A stretch of 64,000 nt of DNA from positions 17,465 to 81,464 of the forward strand of contig JAIOYK010000020.1 of NCBI GenBank assembly GCA_021741145.1, given 5' to 3'. The position numbers were made by a program, and so were the translations under genes. Source of the stretch: Rhodospirillum sp. GTDB taxonomy: Bacteria > Pseudomonadota > Alphaproteobacteria > Rhodospirillales > Rhodospirillaceae. Each line of letters starts with the position of its first letter. The first letter of the stretch is position 1. The notes under the pieces are model-generated. The model was not told the DNA's origin. It worked only from the letters and a program-made list of their open reading frames with translations, and ran no database searches. Of this stretch, positions 27,677 to 36,041 are shown piece by piece.

Positions 27677-28561
27677 ATGACCGCGGAATCCCCGCTCGCC
27701 CGCCCCTCCGTTGACCCCGCGGCTGGGTTGTCCCTGCTCGCCCGGGATGTACGCGACCACGACCCCGCCCGTTTCCAGACAAGCCTGTTTGCTCCCGTCG
27801 CCCGGCGGGAAGATTTGATGGCGCTCCACGCCTTCCATGTGGAATTGGCCCGGGTGGCTGGAACGGTGTCGGAGCCTCTGATCGGCCAGATGCGATATCA
27901 ATGGTGGCGCGATCAGGTGAATGCCGCCTGCGACGGAGAAGTCCCCATCAAGGGCCATCCCGTCGGGGAAGGCCTGACCGCCATCATCCGAACCCACGGC
28001 CTGGAAAGGGACGCATTGTTGTCGATCATCGATGCCCGGGAAACGGATCTGGATGCCCGCCCCTTCGCGGCGGAGGAGGATATCCTGTGTCAAGCCCGAG
28101 CCTCCGTGGGGACCATCAATGGCATGGCGGCCCGGATTCTCGGAGTCGCGGACCCCGAGCTGCTGGCGGCCGCGGAGCAGATTGGGATGGCCTGGGGCTT
28201 GCTGACCCTGGCGCGGACCTGCGCCCTGGACGCCTACCGAGGACGCCTGACCCTGCCAACCGAGTCGTGCGCCGCGGCCGGTGTGACGGTGGAGACACTG
28301 GCCGTTCCCGAGGGGGCCAAGGCCGCGCGTGTTCCTCTGCGCCGAGTCGTCGCGCTGGCTCAAAACAACCTCCAGTCCGCGCGGCTTGCGCGGGGGCGGG
28401 TACGGATGGGTTGGGTCCCCCCCTTTCTGATGGCCCGACTCTGTGACCACTATATTGGTTTAATGGAAAATTGCGACTATTCGCCCCACGATCCAAGGCT
28501 CCTGGTTGTTCCCCGTATGCCCCTACGACTTTTTTTTTCCGCGGTTGCAAAACGCTTTTGA
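27677..28561 (+). CDS. Squalene/phytoene-synthase-like protein, NDUFAF6 type
   Basis: A 294-aa isoprenoid-synthase fold protein. LFAPVARREDLMALHAFHVELARV, MRYQWWRDQV and GMAWGLLTLARTCALDAYRGRLTLP correspond to the family, but the aspartate-rich DxxxD catalytic motifs of true squalene/phytoene synthases are not present, as in NDUFAF6, the mitochondrial complex I assembly factor. A role in respiratory complex assembly rather than carotenoid synthesis is therefore more likely (inference). No crt genes are nearby. Confidence 0.8.
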   Translation: MTAESPLARPSVDPAAGLSLLARDVRDHDPARFQTSLFAPVARREDLMALHAFHVELARVAGTVSEPLIGQMRYQWWRDQVNAACDGEVPIKGHPVGEGLTAIIRTHGLERDALLSIIDARETDLDARPFAAEEDILCQARASVGTINGMAARILGVADPELLAAAEQIGMAWGLLTLARTCALDAYRGRLTLPTESCAAAGVTVETLAVPEGAKAARVPLRRVVALAQNNLQSARLARGRVRMGWVPPFLMARLCDHYIGLMENCDYSPHDPRLLVVPRMPLRLFFSAVAKRF

Positions 28562-28830
28562 ATTGTGTCTCAGGATGTATCCCATAGGGTGGATTTTATT
28601 GGGATCCTTTATACATTTGGTCGTGTACTCTGCCAAATGGTGGAAGATCTCGCTCTCCTTATCGCCTTGAAAGGTTAATCCTTCCAGGCTCTGGTAAGGA
28701 AAAATTAAAATGAATCAGAGGCTTGCCGAAACCTCTTAAGAGGCGTAGTCTTGTACTCGTGGATGAGAATATTCGGTTGGCAAAAGTCGGATATCCACCT
28801 GGGACAAGAGTATATTGAAGGAGGTCGGCC

Positions 28831-29046
28831 ATGCGTGCTGATCGGTTTAGTGTAGGCCAACATTTGGCGGCCGTTCTTACGGTCGTCGCACTGAGTGTTG
28901 TTATGACCGGCCTCGTCGAAGTGAGCAGTGCTCGGCTGGGTGGCCAGAGCATCGAGGTTCCGTTGGCCGGTGATTTAGGGAGCATCAGTGCTCCGGCCCA
29001 CGCCCAATGGGGACGGACCGTTCTCGGCCTTTCTAATATGCGCTGA
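28831..29046 (+). CDS. Orphan 71-aa exported peptide, unknown function
   Basis: Short gene with an excellent AAGGAGG ribosome site 7 nt before ATG. Residues 1-30 are a signal-peptide-like helix (HLAAVLTVVALSVVMTG), and a second AxA site (APAHA|QWGR) occurs near residue 58, leaving a 13-residue C-terminal peptide. Followed 40 nt later by a strong terminator, and preceded by about 270 nt of AT-richer sequence with small inverted repeats. I recognise no family. Could also be a membrane-anchored microprotein. Confidence 0.55.
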   Translation: MRADRFSVGQHLAAVLTVVALSVVMTGLVEVSSARLGGQSIEVPLAGDLGSISAPAHAQWGRTVLGLSNMR

Positions 29047-29085
29047 CTGCTGGGTCGAAGATCCGGAGATTTCCGGAATTCATCC

Positions 29086-29119
29086 AAAAAAGGACGACCC
29101 TTTGGGCCGTCCTTTTTGT
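29086..29119. terminator. Bidirectional terminator between the 71-aa peptide gene and trmFO
   Basis: AAAAAAGGACGACCC-TTT-GGGCCGTCCTTTTT; stem interrupted by one A-C mismatch. Serves the convergent pair. Confidence 0.88.
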
Positions 29120-29196
29120 ATCGAGCAAGAGCTGTCTTTTTCTGATTTTCCCGTCCAGGAACCATCCGCGGATGGTTCCGTCCGCGAGCAAAGCGC

Positions 29197-30666
29197 TTAC
29201 TTGGGCTTGCGGGGTGTTTTCTCCCGGAGCTCCGGTTCGGGCAGAGGCCAATCCGCCCGTGGAGAATCCTCCACCGACCAAGGGGCGTTGGCCTTCAGCC
29301 ACCCGGCTTGGTCAATCAAGGCTCGGTGGGCATAGGCGACCTTGCGCTCCCGTCCCTTGGGCACCCGAGGTTTGCCGCCGGGTTTGGTGGCCCAGGGCTC
29401 CAGGGGAGGGAGCAGGCCAAAAGTGATGTTCATGGGCTGGAAGGTCTCGGCGTCCGCGCCCCCGGTAATATGGGCGAGCAGAGCGCCCATGGCCGTCGTC
29501 GCGGGCGGTGGCGCGGGATCCAATCCCAAGGCTTCCGCCGCGGCGAGTCGTCCGGCCATCAGGCCCACCGCGGCACTTTCCACATATCCCTCGCAACCGG
29601 TGACCTGTCCGGCGAACCGCAGATGCGGCAGGGCCTTCAAGCGCAACTGTCCGTCTAGGACCCGGGGAGAGTTGAGGAAGGTATTGCGGTGGATCCCTCC
29701 CAGGCGGGCGAACTCGGCGTTCTCCAAGCCCGGAATGGTCCGGAAAATGCGAAGCTGTTCCCCATGCTTCAGCTTGGTCTGAAATCCGACCATGTTGTAG
29801 AGAGTCCCCAGTGCGTTGTCCTGGCGGAGTTGGACGACGGCGTGGGAGCGATGCTCGGGGGTTCTGGGGTCGCGGAGGCCGACCGGTTTCATGGGGCCGA
29901 AGGCCAAGGTTTCCCGGCCCCGCTCGGCCATGACCTCGATGGGCAAGCAGCCGTCGAAATAGGGGGTCCCCTCCCATTCCTTGAACGCGGTCTTCTCCCC
30001 TTCGAGTAGGGCGTCGATGAAGGCCTCGTATCCGGCTTCGTCCAGGGCGCAATTAATATAATCCTTGCCATCCCCCTTATCGTACCGGCTTTGGAACCAA
30101 GCCTTGCTAAAATCAACGCTGTCTTTTGTGACAATGGGGGCAATGGCGTCAAAGAAGGCCAAGCTGTCCTCCCCCGTCGCCGCCTGAATGGACTGGGCGA
30201 GCGGGGTGGAGGTCAGCGGCCCCGTCGCGATGATGGCCAAGCCGTCCTTGGAGGTCGGCAGGGCATCGACCTCCCGGCGCTCGATGGTTACCAAGGGGTG
30301 GGTTTCCAGCGCCTGGGTAACGGCTTGCGAGAAGCCATCCCGGTCCACGGCCAAGGCACCGCCCGCGGGAACCTTATGGGCATCGGCACAGGACAGGATC
30401 AGGGATCCGGCCCGACGCATTTCCGCGTGCAGCAAACCCACGGCGTTGAACAGGGGATCATCCGACCGCAGGGAATTGGAGCAGACCAGTTCGGCCAGGT
30501 GGTCGGTCTGGTGGGCGTCCGTCGGCCGGGTGGGTCGCATCTCGATCAAGGTAACGGCGACACCGGCCCGGGCGGCCTGCCAGGCGGCCTCGGACCCGGC
30601 CAAGCCACCACCAACAATCGTCAGGCGGGCATGCGGGGCGTTCGGGGGAATGTTTGTCTCGTTCAT
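29197..30666 (-). CDS. trmFO: Methylenetetrahydrofolate-tRNA-(uracil-54-C5)-methyltransferase
   Basis: Folate/FAD-dependent enzyme making ribothymidine at U54 of tRNA, the alternative to SAM-dependent TrmA. A 489-aa protein with N-terminal dinucleotide motif [16 protein letters not shown], the family-specific [15 protein letters not shown] and the Cys-bearing [13 protein letters not shown]; a second conserved Cys lies in [15 protein letters not shown]-terminal GPQ-type FAD region MGALLAHI and GLLPPLEP. The tail (about 25 residues, Pro/Arg-rich) is longer than usual. Cytosolic. Confidence 0.95.
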   Translation of the reverse strand: MNETNIPPNAPHARLTIVGGGLAGSEAAWQAARAGVAVTLIEMRPTRPTDAHQTDHLAELVCSNSLRSDDPLFNAVGLLHAEMRRAGSLILSCADAHKVPAGGALAVDRDGFSQAVTQALETHPLVTIERREVDALPTSKDGLAIIATGPLTSTPLAQSIQAATGEDSLAFFDAIAPIVTKDSVDFSKAWFQSRYDKGDGKDYINCALDEAGYEAFIDALLEGEKTAFKEWEGTPYFDGCLPIEVMAERGRETLAFGPMKPVGLRDPRTPEHRSHAVVQLRQDNALGTLYNMVGFQTKLKHGEQLRIFRTIPGLENAEFARLGGIHRNTFLNSPRVLDGQLRLKALPHLRFAGQVTGCEGYVESAAVGLMAGRLAAAEALGLDPAPPPATTAMGALLAHITGGADAETFQPMNITFGLLPPLEPWATKPGGKPRVPKGRERKVAYAHRALIDQAGWLKANAPWSVEDSPRADWPLPEPELREKTPRKPK

Positions 30667-30811
30667 GCCTTGTCTTTAAGCTCTCGGGGAAACTCTGTCC
30701 AGGGGAGCGGGCGGGGGGGCGCTTGACAGGAAGGCCCCGGTGCGCGACACAAAGGTCCGCTTTATCCCCTCGTGGGGTGGCTCGATCTTTGTCTTGATTT
30801 GGAGGATGCCG

Positions 30812-31243
30812 GTGAACACGGATTTCAACCTGTCCTGGGGCTTTCTGTCCACCGCCTTCCTGGTGCTCGCCACCATTTTCGCCATCCGCATGCTGCCTCG
30901 CCTGATTGCCAGGGTTCCTTTTGTCTCGCTTGACGAATTGAAGGGCAAGGTTGACGCGCGGGAGGACCTTTTGGTCATCGACGTGCGGAGCGCGGGGGAA
31001 TACGCGGGAGGCCATCCCCGTGGGGCGATGAACATCCCCGTCGGTGACATCAAGACCCGTCTGGCGGAAATTCCCGAGGAAGACTTGGCGACGCTCAAGG
31101 CGACGCCGGTTTACTTGATTTGCGCCACCAACAGCCGCGCCGCCAGCGCCGCCCGTGCCCTGAAGGGCAAGGGCTTCTCCGCCGTCTCCGTGGTTGATGG
31201 GGGTGTCGGCAAGTGGCGACGCAAGGGGTATCCCATGGGCTGA
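30812..31243 (+). CDS. Membrane-anchored rhodanese-like protein
   Basis: About 143 aa: one N-terminal transmembrane helix (GFLSTAFLVLATIFAIRMLP) then a single rhodanese domain (about 45-140) with DVRSAGEYAGGHPRGAMNIP and the active loop CATNSRAASAARAL; the catalytic Cys and Arg are both present, so sulfurtransferase activity is possible. GGAGG at 30801 fits GTG 30812 (six nt) better than the overlapping ATG 30806; a longer GTG frame starts at 30740. Stands alone upstream of the DUF4170 gene. Confidence 0.82.
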   Translation: MNTDFNLSWGFLSTAFLVLATIFAIRMLPRLIARVPFVSLDELKGKVDAREDLLVIDVRSAGEYAGGHPRGAMNIPVGDIKTRLAEIPEEDLATLKATPVYLICATNSRAASAARALKGKGFSAVSVVDGGVGKWRRKGYPMG

Positions 31244-31358
31244 GGTCCGGGGCCAACCGCCACGGATCGCCAATTGGTTCGTCTTCCAGGAGAGAGGGGA
31301 GGGCGAGCCGGGGAGACGGGGTTCATTGATGTGACAACCTGGGGAAGTATCAACCATC

Positions 31359-31778
31359 ATGGAAAAGAATCGCACCTTTTGGGTCATTGGCGGTGAATAC
31401 GCCGACACCTCCTTCGGGACCCTGGCCAATGGCGCCGAGGAAGAGCGCTACGGCCCCTTCACCGAGGCTGGTGCCCATGAGTGCTGGCGGGCGCTGACGG
31501 GCAAGACCGTGGACAATGCCATGGTCCGGTATTTCGTACGGAATGAGAGCTCCACCGCCGGCAAGGATTTCCATGTGGTCGGCGGCGAATATTCCGGGAC
31601 CGACTTCAAGTCCATGGCCGACGGCAAGAGCCTGGAAATCCATGGCCCCTTCGAAAAAGCCGAGGCCATGATCTTCTGGCGGGGCATCACCAGCCAGACC
31701 GTGGACAGCGCCCTGCACCGTTATGATGTGGTTTCCACCGAGGAGCTCGAGGATTTCAAGGCGCGCGCCCAAGGGTAA
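31359..31778 (+). CDS. Tandem DUF4170 protein (two copies of the domain)
   Basis: A 139-aa protein made of two homologous halves: FWVIGGEYADTSFGTL... GPFTEAGAHECWRALTGKTVDNAMVRY (about 6-60) and FHVVGGEYSGTDFKSM... GPFEKAEAMIFWRGITSQTVDSALHRYDVV (about 70-126). DUF4170 is a small alphaproteobacterial family of unknown function normally seen once per protein (about 75-100 aa). Conserved Trp, Thr-Val-Asp and Arg-Tyr positions are kept in both halves. A GC hairpin follows the stop. Confidence 0.82.
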   Translation: MEKNRTFWVIGGEYADTSFGTLANGAEEERYGPFTEAGAHECWRALTGKTVDNAMVRYFVRNESSTAGKDFHVVGGEYSGTDFKSMADGKSLEIHGPFEKAEAMIFWRGITSQTVDSALHRYDVVSTEELEDFKARAQG

Positions 31779-31801
31779 GCCCCCCCTCGGAAAGGGGGGC
31801 G
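31778..31801 (+). other. GC hairpin after the DUF4170 gene
   Basis: GCCCCCCCTC-GGAAA-GGGGGGC forms a strong stem without a T tract immediately after the stop, so it may pause transcription or protect the mRNA end but is not a classical terminator. The next gene starts within 30 nt. Confidence 0.55.
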
Positions 31802-31827
31802 GCCCCCTGGCATCTCCGGCAAAGGGC

Positions 31828-32586
31828 ATGCTGGAGGCCTTTTCCGAGGGGAGCGGGATCGTAGATGACTGGTTGTCGGACGATCCCCCTTCCAGGACCC
31901 CATACCGATCCCCCCGCCCACCGTCCAGGAAGCCCCGCGCCCCGTCCCCCGGAGGCCGGAGGGACTTGACCGATGACGAGCCGGATCCCCTATTGGGACA
32001 TGATCCCACCGCGGCGCCATCGGACAGGAAAATCGCGCCGTCCAGGGCCCCCCGGGCCAAGGGAGCGCCAACGCCGGAGGAGCGGGCCGACCTGGTGGTC
32101 ATGAACCTTGAGAACTTCATCCGCGACCACAGAAGTCGGACCCTGTCGGGCATGAAGGTTTCCGACTGGAAGTCCAGTGCCCGCAAGTCCGTTCTGGAAG
32201 CCTTGATCGAAGCGGAGGAAACGCAGGCCGGACATCTGATTCACACCAACCGCTGGATCCTTGTCGGGACCGCGACGGTGGTGTCCATCGGCTTTTGGGC
32301 CTCGGTCTACGCCATCGATCGGGATTATGGCCCGGTCGCCGCGGTTCTTCTGGGCCTGTTGGTCTTGGTTCTGATCATCGTCGCCATGGAGGGCTTCCTG
32401 CGTCGGGTGATCCGCGCGCATATGGGCAAAACCCGGCGGCGGCGATGGTTGGATATCCGTTCTTTCGACAGCAAGATCAAGCGCATGCGCAGCGACCTTG
32501 AGGAGACCCTCAAGGAGCTGGAAGACAGCTCGGAAGAAGCGGCGAAAGTGCGAGAAACATTGGGCGGCGGACGGAGGAAGTGGTGA
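31828..32586 (+). CDS. Unknown two-helix membrane protein with C-terminal coiled coil
   Basis: About 252 aa. Residues 1-90 are Pro/Arg/Asp-rich and probably disordered; 90-160 contain an amphipathic region (ADLVVMNLENFIRDHRSRTLSGMKVSDWK); two membrane helices follow (WILVGTATVVSIGFWASVYAI and GPVAAVLLGLLVLVLIIVAM) then basic residues and a coiled coil at the end (SKIKRMRSDLEETLKELEDS). No family recognised. Start is the first usable ATG after the DUF4170 gene; ribosome site is weak. Its stop overlaps the DUF1007 start (GTGA), so it is translationally coupled to the metal-transport genes. Confidence 0.6.
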   Translation: MLEAFSEGSGIVDDWLSDDPPSRTPYRSPRPPSRKPRAPSPGGRRDLTDDEPDPLLGHDPTAAPSDRKIAPSRAPRAKGAPTPEERADLVVMNLENFIRDHRSRTLSGMKVSDWKSSARKSVLEALIEAEETQAGHLIHTNRWILVGTATVVSIGFWASVYAIDRDYGPVAAVLLGLLVLVLIIVAMEGFLRRVIRAHMGKTRRRRWLDIRSFDSKIKRMRSDLEETLKELEDSSEEAAKVRETLGGGRRKW

Positions 32587-33245
32587 GCGCGCGCGGCTTG
32601 ATAGGGGTGATTCTGGTTGGTCTTTGTCTGATTGGGAAATCCGCCCCCGCCGGAGCCCATCCCCATGTGTGGATCGACGCCACGGCGGAACTGTCCGTGA
32701 ATAAAAAGGGCCAATGGGACGGGGTAACCATCACCTGGACCTTCGATGAATTCTATTCCCAGGCCAGCGTCGAGGGGTTCGACGGGGATGGGGATGGCTT
32801 TCCGGATAAAGCGCCGATGGACGCCATGATCGGGGAAGCGGTGGAGAATCTGCGAGAGTGGATCTATTTCACCGATGCCCGATTGGGAGATACGCGTCTG
32901 GCTTGGGGCGAGGGGGCCAAGGGCACCGCGTCTTGGGTGGATGAACGCCTCGTCTACCGCTTCGTCCTCCCCTTGGCGACACCCGTGGATCTGGTGGCCC
33001 AGGCGAAGGAGATCAGCCTTCGCCTTTATGATCCCACATTTTACATATCCATTCTCCTCGCCGAAACGCCGGACGCGGCCTCCCTGAAGGGCGCGCCACC
33101 GGGTTGCCAGGTGACTGTTTTTGAACCGGAGGGAGCGCGGGATATGACCTTCGACGACGCCATGGCCATCTCCGAAGATGTGCAACCGGGAGAAGAAGGG
33201 TTGGGGTTTCCCTATGCTCAGCGGATCGGGGTGCGCTGTGAGTAG
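32583..33245 (+). CDS. DUF1007-family periplasmic protein of a nickel/cobalt transport unit
   Basis: A 220-aa exported protein with signal peptide (GLIGVILVGLCLIGKSAPAGA) and the characteristic opening AHPHVWIDATAELSVN, SFYEF-like DEFYSQ and FDGDGDGFPDK. DUF1007 proteins are regularly encoded beside NicO/RcnA-type permeases and are proposed periplasmic metal-handling partners; His-Pro-His at the mature N-terminus fits this. GTG start overlaps the preceding stop (GTGA); it overlaps the permease gene by eight nt. Confidence 0.82.
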   Translation: MSARGLIGVILVGLCLIGKSAPAGAHPHVWIDATAELSVNKKGQWDGVTITWTFDEFYSQASVEGFDGDGDGFPDKAPMDAMIGEAVENLREWIYFTDARLGDTRLAWGEGAKGTASWVDERLVYRFVLPLATPVDLVAQAKEISLRLYDPTFYISILLAETPDAASLKGAPPGCQVTVFEPEGARDMTFDDAMAISEDVQPGEEGLGFPYAQRIGVRCE

Positions 33246-34185
33246 GTTTTTCCTCGTCCTTGTCGCGACCCTTGTCCTGGCCACGGAACCGGCCATGGCC
33301 GCCGGGTGGTTGGACCATCTGATCCTGGAAATTCGCTCCCAACAAGCGGCTTATCACGGGGATCTCGCCAATGCCGTGAAGGGATTGCGCGACGGCCAGG
33401 GGCTCGCCGCCGGGCTGGCGCTGATGGTGGCGAGCCTGGGATATGGGGTCTTCCACGCCCTGGGACCGGGCCATGGGAAGGCGGTGATCGCCACCTACGC
33501 GGCCACGACGGAGCACCATTTCCGCAGGGCCATCTGGCTCTCCCTGGCCGCTGGGGCCGTTCAGGCCACCACGGCGGTGGTTCTGGTTTACGGCGCGCTT
33601 TTCTTCGTTCGGGGGGGAGCCCGCTGGGCCACGGCGGCGTCGGACCGCTGGCTGGAACCAGCCAGTTACGCCGCGGTCGGCATGCTCGGCGTCTATATCT
33701 TGGTTCAGGGGATTCGGGGCGTGGTGCGCGCTCGAAAACAGACTTTGGACCAAGTGCACTCCCACGACCACGACCATCATGACCATGGGCACGATGACGC
33801 CTGTTGCCACGGCCACGGCCCCTCCATGGCGCAGATCGAGCGGGTGGGGGATTGGAAGACGGCGGTTGGAATCGCGGTGGCCGTCGGGATCCGTCCCTGC
33901 TCGGGGGCCATCTTGGTCCTGGTGGTCGCCAATGGTCTCGGGCTTTGGGCCGCCGGGATTCTCTCGGCCTATGTGATGGCCTTGGGGACCGCGGCGACCG
34001 TTTCCCTGCTCGCCGTGGGGGCGCGGGCGTCCCGGGTGCCTCTGGCGCGCCTGGGGGCACGTCTGCCCGTTTCCCCCGGTGTCCTCGCGGGGGCAGGGGC
34101 CGTGATGGGCGGGGGGCTGATTGTCGCCCTGGCCGGTATTCTGCTTAACGCGGCCCTGAAGACACCCCTCCACCCCTTGCTGTGA
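33238..34185 (+). CDS. NicO-family nickel/cobalt transporter
   Basis: A 315-aa permease with about seven membrane helices. Family signatures: HALGPGHGKAVIATY in the second helix region and GIRPCSGAILVLVVANGLG. A His/Asp-rich cytoplasmic loop (HSHDHDHHDHGHDD, then CCHGHG) between helices is typical of RcnA-type exporters and NicO proteins. Direction (export or import) cannot be told from sequence. Start GTG 33238 gives a signal-like N-terminus (RFFLVLVATLVLATEPAMA). Confidence 0.88.
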   Translation: MSRFFLVLVATLVLATEPAMAAGWLDHLILEIRSQQAAYHGDLANAVKGLRDGQGLAAGLALMVASLGYGVFHALGPGHGKAVIATYAATTEHHFRRAIWLSLAAGAVQATTAVVLVYGALFFVRGGARWATAASDRWLEPASYAAVGMLGVYILVQGIRGVVRARKQTLDQVHSHDHDHHDHGHDDACCHGHGPSMAQIERVGDWKTAVGIAVAVGIRPCSGAILVLVVANGLGLWAAGILSAYVMALGTAATVSLLAVGARASRVPLARLGARLPVSPGVLAGAGAVMGGGLIVALAGILLNAALKTPLHPLL

Positions 34186-34242
34186 ACGGGTTCAAGCCCC
34201 ATACAAGGGGCTCAACGGGACGGAATGACAGAGGAATGATCC

Positions 34243-34836
34243 ATGCACTACGGTGACCGGCGGCCTGAGGGTTTGCCCCACGACCCCTTCAAGGCCATCG
34301 TCGCGCCCCGGCCCATCGGCTGGATCGGCACTCGGAACGCCGATGGCGTTCCCAATCTGGCGCCCTATTCCTTTTTCAACGGTATCGGCACCGGGCCGCA
34401 TATGATCTGCTTCTCCTCCATGGGACCCAAGCACTCCTTCGTGAATGCGAAGGACCGGCGGGACTTCACCTTCTCCCTGGCGACCGAACCCCTGGTGGCG
34501 GCCATGAACGCGACCTCGGACTCCGTTCCCGATGGAGCCAATGAATTCCGTCTCGCTGGGTTGACGGAGGGGCAATCGGTGGAGGTCGCCGCGCCCTTCG
34601 TGGCCGAGAGTCCCGCCGCCTTGGAATGCGTCACCCTATCGGCCACCCGCCTGAAGGACCGCCATGGGAATCCGACGGACGCCCATCTGGTCATTGGCGA
34701 GGTCGTCCATACCCACATCCGGGATGAGTTCATCCGCGATGGTCGGTTCGACGTTACCCTAGCCCGGACCTTGTCCCGCCTTGGATACATGGATTACGCG
34801 ACGATCACGGAAACCTGGGAATTGGCGCGCCCCTAA
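34243..34836 (+). CDS. Flavin reductase-like (FMN-binding split-barrel) protein
   Basis: A 197-aa protein of the DIM6/NTAB flavin reductase family; APRPIGWIGTRNADGVPNLAPYSFFNG is the FMN-binding signature, with HSFVNAKDRRDFTFSLAT downstream. Likely supplies reduced FMN or acts as an uncharacterised FMN reductase. Its stop overlaps the end of the convergent RidA gene by four nt. ATG follows a modest GAGGAATG region. Confidence 0.88.
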   Translation: MHYGDRRPEGLPHDPFKAIVAPRPIGWIGTRNADGVPNLAPYSFFNGIGTGPHMICFSSMGPKHSFVNAKDRRDFTFSLATEPLVAAMNATSDSVPDGANEFRLAGLTEGQSVEVAAPFVAESPAALECVTLSATRLKDRHGNPTDAHLVIGEVVHTHIRDEFIRDGRFDVTLARTLSRLGYMDYATITETWELARP

Positions 34837-35222
34837 GTGGCGCGATTCGCGGAAACAACCGCGGTGATCTCAAACTCCACGCGGGCTTCCTTTGGGGACA
34901 GTCCGGACACTTGGACGATGGTGCTGGCGGGACGAATAGGACCGAAGGTTTCGGCGTGGGCGCGGGCGATCTGAGGCTCGTCCGCCATGTCAACCACGTA
35001 GGCCACGGTTCGCGCCACGTCCTCAAGGGAGGCTCCCGCTTCGGCCAACGCCTCGGCGACGATGGCCAAGGCGGCCTTGGCCTGACCATGGGAGTCCTTT
35101 TCCAGATCGGATGCCCGAGCCGTGGTTCCCGAGACGAAGATGAATGGTCCGATCCGAACGGCCCGCGAATAGCCGTAGGTTTCCTCGGAGGAATACCCCG
35201 ATGATATGGTCCGTCTGTCCAT
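34833..35222 (-). CDS. RidA/YER057c/UK114-family protein
   Basis: A 129-aa protein of the enamine/imine deaminase family; FIFVSGTTA, LEDVARTVAYVVDM and EARVEFEITAVV are characteristic, and the Arg in EARVEFE is the position of the catalytic Arg in RidA. Subfamily (RidA proper or Rid2-7) is not resolved. Upstream lies the composite palindromic repeat (copy A). Confidence 0.88.
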   Translation of the reverse strand: MDRRTISSGYSSEETYGYSRAVRIGPFIFVSGTTARASDLEKDSHGQAKAALAIVAEALAEAGASLEDVARTVAYVVDMADEPQIARAHAETFGPIRPASTIVQVSGLSPKEARVEFEITAVVSANRAT

Positions 35223-35259
35223 CCTATCTCCCCCATCCTGTCTAATCGCGCGAACGCGC

Positions 35260-35380
35260 GTGAAACGGGATCAGCTTGGGCCAAGCTGGCCCAGTCTCAC
35301 TCTAATTCTATGGATTTTAGAGTATCTTCGCGATCAAGTTGGCCCACGAAGTGGACCAACTTGATCGCGGAACACTCTAG
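35260..35380. repeat. Composite palindromic repeat, copy A
   Basis: About 120 nt: a degenerate outer hairpin (GTGAAACGGG...CCCAGTCTCAC) with inner CAGCTTG-GGC-CAAGCTG; a middle CACTCTAA...TTAGAGT; and a near-perfect third hairpin CGCGATCAAGTTGG...CCAACTTGATCGCG (about 19-bp arms). Matches copy B at 48989-49113 over its whole length at about 80% by eye. Its final bases CTAG contain the stop codon of the oxygenase gene. Confidence 0.88.
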
Positions 35381-36009
35381 CCCCAGGACAGGTTGAAGGA
35401 GCAGGTGATGCGCTCTTCCTCGGCCTGATTCAGGGTGACTTCGTGGCGCAACCAGCTTTCCCACATGAACATGGTGCCCGGTGTGGGATTGAACTTCAGG
35501 AAGGTCTGGAGGTCCCGGGGGGCATTGGGTTTGCGCGGGGGCGCGGCCATCATGCGGGCCAGTCGGGGATCCTCGAATTTGATGGCGCTCGCGCCATCGG
35601 GCAGATCCACGTAAAAGGTGCCGCTGATCACACTGTTGGGGTGGATATGGGAGCCGTGGAACCCACCCGGATCGAGTACATTGACCCAAAGGGAGCAAAG
35701 CACCAGTTCCTTGTCCCCCAGGTCCCAGTGGAGGGCCTCGGCGAACTGGGCGGCGTGTTGGTGGATATGGGCCTGGAGGGTTTCGAAGGGCGGGAACCGC
35801 CAAGGGAGATCGTCCAGGGAGGCATAGGAGGTGTAGCCCGGATAGCCGTTCTCCTCGCACCACCGTTGCCCGGCCTCGTCATCGTCGGCCAGGGCCAAGC
35901 AACAGTCTCCAAGCTCCTCGATTAGCTCGGTCTCGGTTCCCAGGTCCGCCTGGTAAATGCGGCTAGGAAAGGCCAATTCAATGGCCGTTGGATGGGTATG
36001 GTCTTTCAT
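35377..36009 (-). CDS. 2OG-Fe(II) oxygenase (TIGR02466-like)
   Basis: A 210-aa protein with the double-stranded beta-helix pattern HGSHIHPNSVISGTFYVDLP and a late WLRHEV...EERITCSFNLSW; the His residues form the likely iron site. TIGR02466-type proteins are uncharacterised 2-oxoglutarate oxygenases. Start at MKDHTHPTAI (36009); upstream frame extends without a start. The stop codon is formed inside repeat copy A. Downstream of the patatin gene on the same strand, 32 nt apart. Confidence 0.82.
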   Translation of the reverse strand: MKDHTHPTAIELAFPSRIYQADLGTETELIEELGDCCLALADDDEAGQRWCEENGYPGYTSYASLDDLPWRFPPFETLQAHIHQHAAQFAEALHWDLGDKELVLCSLWVNVLDPGGFHGSHIHPNSVISGTFYVDLPDGASAIKFEDPRLARMMAAPPRKPNAPRDLQTFLKFNPTPGTMFMWESWLRHEVTLNQAEEERITCSFNLSWG

Positions 36010-36041
36010 GGTCCCGCGTTTACTCCAACGGTTCTGGCGGG

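Noticed and set aside
27677..28561. Carotenoid biosynthesis gene (crtB)
   Set aside because: Aspartate-rich catalytic motifs missing and no crt genes nearby.
34243..35222. Flavin reductase plus RidA as a pyrimidine-degradation (Rut) unit
   Set aside because: The genes are convergent and no rutA/rutB-type gene is nearby.
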